Positions 42,506-42,596 of a DNA stretch of 42,596 nucleotides are shown in pieces. Positions within the stretch are counted from its first letter, which is position 1; the number at the start of each line of letters is the position of its first letter. The stretch is from contig JBPOHE010000092.1 of assembly GCA_052035915.1 (NCBI GenBank), forward strand, positions 1 through 42,596. Reading direction: 5' to 3'. The position numbers and the translations under genes were made by a program. The DNA comes from JBPOHE01 sp052035915 (GTDB lineage: Bacteria > Pseudomonadota > Gammaproteobacteria > Chromatiales > Chromatiaceae). The notes beneath the pieces are model-generated. The model had not been told where the DNA came from. It searched no databases and saw nothing but the letters and a program-made list of their open reading frames with translations.

Positions 42506-42596
42506 ATGGGATTGATCGGATGGAGAGAACTGATGCGGCCCAAATTGCTCGACCCGCGCCCGTATTTGGCCAACCTGCCGGATCCCCGCCGGGAGA
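42506..42596 (+). CDS. Partial ORF at the right edge, possibly transposase-like
   Basis: ATG 42506 opens a frame to the end of the window; GGAGG at 42481-42485 is far upstream. The 30 visible residues read MGLIGWRELMRPKLLDPRPY then LANLPDPRRE. The LPDPRR end resembles the N-terminus of some ISAs1/H-repeat transposases, but too little is visible to name it. Confidence 0.3.
   Translation, partial: MGLIGWRELMRPKLLDPRPYLANLPDPRRE

Overview
This is a GC-rich chromosomal window from a gammaproteobacterium. Three things point there: the miaB-ybeZ-ybeY-lnt order, the rlmH-maf-rng-yhdP order, and MiaB and Lnt active-site spacing close to that of E. coli. A Chromatiales-like lineage is a guess only, because no rRNA or lineage-defining gene is present.

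Layout. 184-5123 (+): an RRM-type RNA-binding protein, then miaB, ybeZ, ybeY and lnt, with overlapping or tight junctions. 5427-8679 (-): an arsenite methyltransferase, then a three-gene set (class III cyclase with a membrane anchor, TPR lipoprotein, exported formylglycine-generating-enzyme-like protein). 9308-15473: a Nudix hydrolase, a small unknown gene, an SRAP DNA-protein crosslink gene, an ABC exporter and two unknown genes. 15751-22218 (-): rlmH, maf, rng, yhdP. 22464-25879 (-): a large GH63-type glucosidase and a VOC protein. 26473-35562 (+): a 2529-residue, fully reducing type I polyketide synthase (PKS) with a separate thioester reductase. 35848-39770 (-): an HMA-like small protein, a DUF2207 membrane protein with LemA, and a pentapeptide-repeat protein. 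40271-42057: metY (+) and a small lipoprotein (-). A partial ORF runs off the right edge at 42506.

The PKS and reductase form the most distinctive gene system. One module has KS-AT-DH-(decayed methyltransferase)-ER-KR-ACP with all catalytic motifs visible except those of the methyltransferase. It has no thioesterase, and the stand-alone NAD(P)-dependent reductase probably releases the chain as an aldehyde or alcohol. The two genes are separated by a mobile-type element that itself carries a second inserted element.

The most unusual non-coding signal is a family of six intergenic elements, about 90-117 bp each (at 5259, 10169, 11299, 14344, 22328 and 26071). Each has CCGGGC/GCCCGG-type ends and up to two hairpins built on TTGTTCTC/GAGAACAA arms. 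At least three other repeat types also occur between genes: a TTATTTCAGC-type inverted-repeat element, a CCTGTGAA-ended element with a nested insertion, and GTAGG-type hairpin repeats. I see no tRNA, rRNA, CRISPR array or complete insertion sequence.
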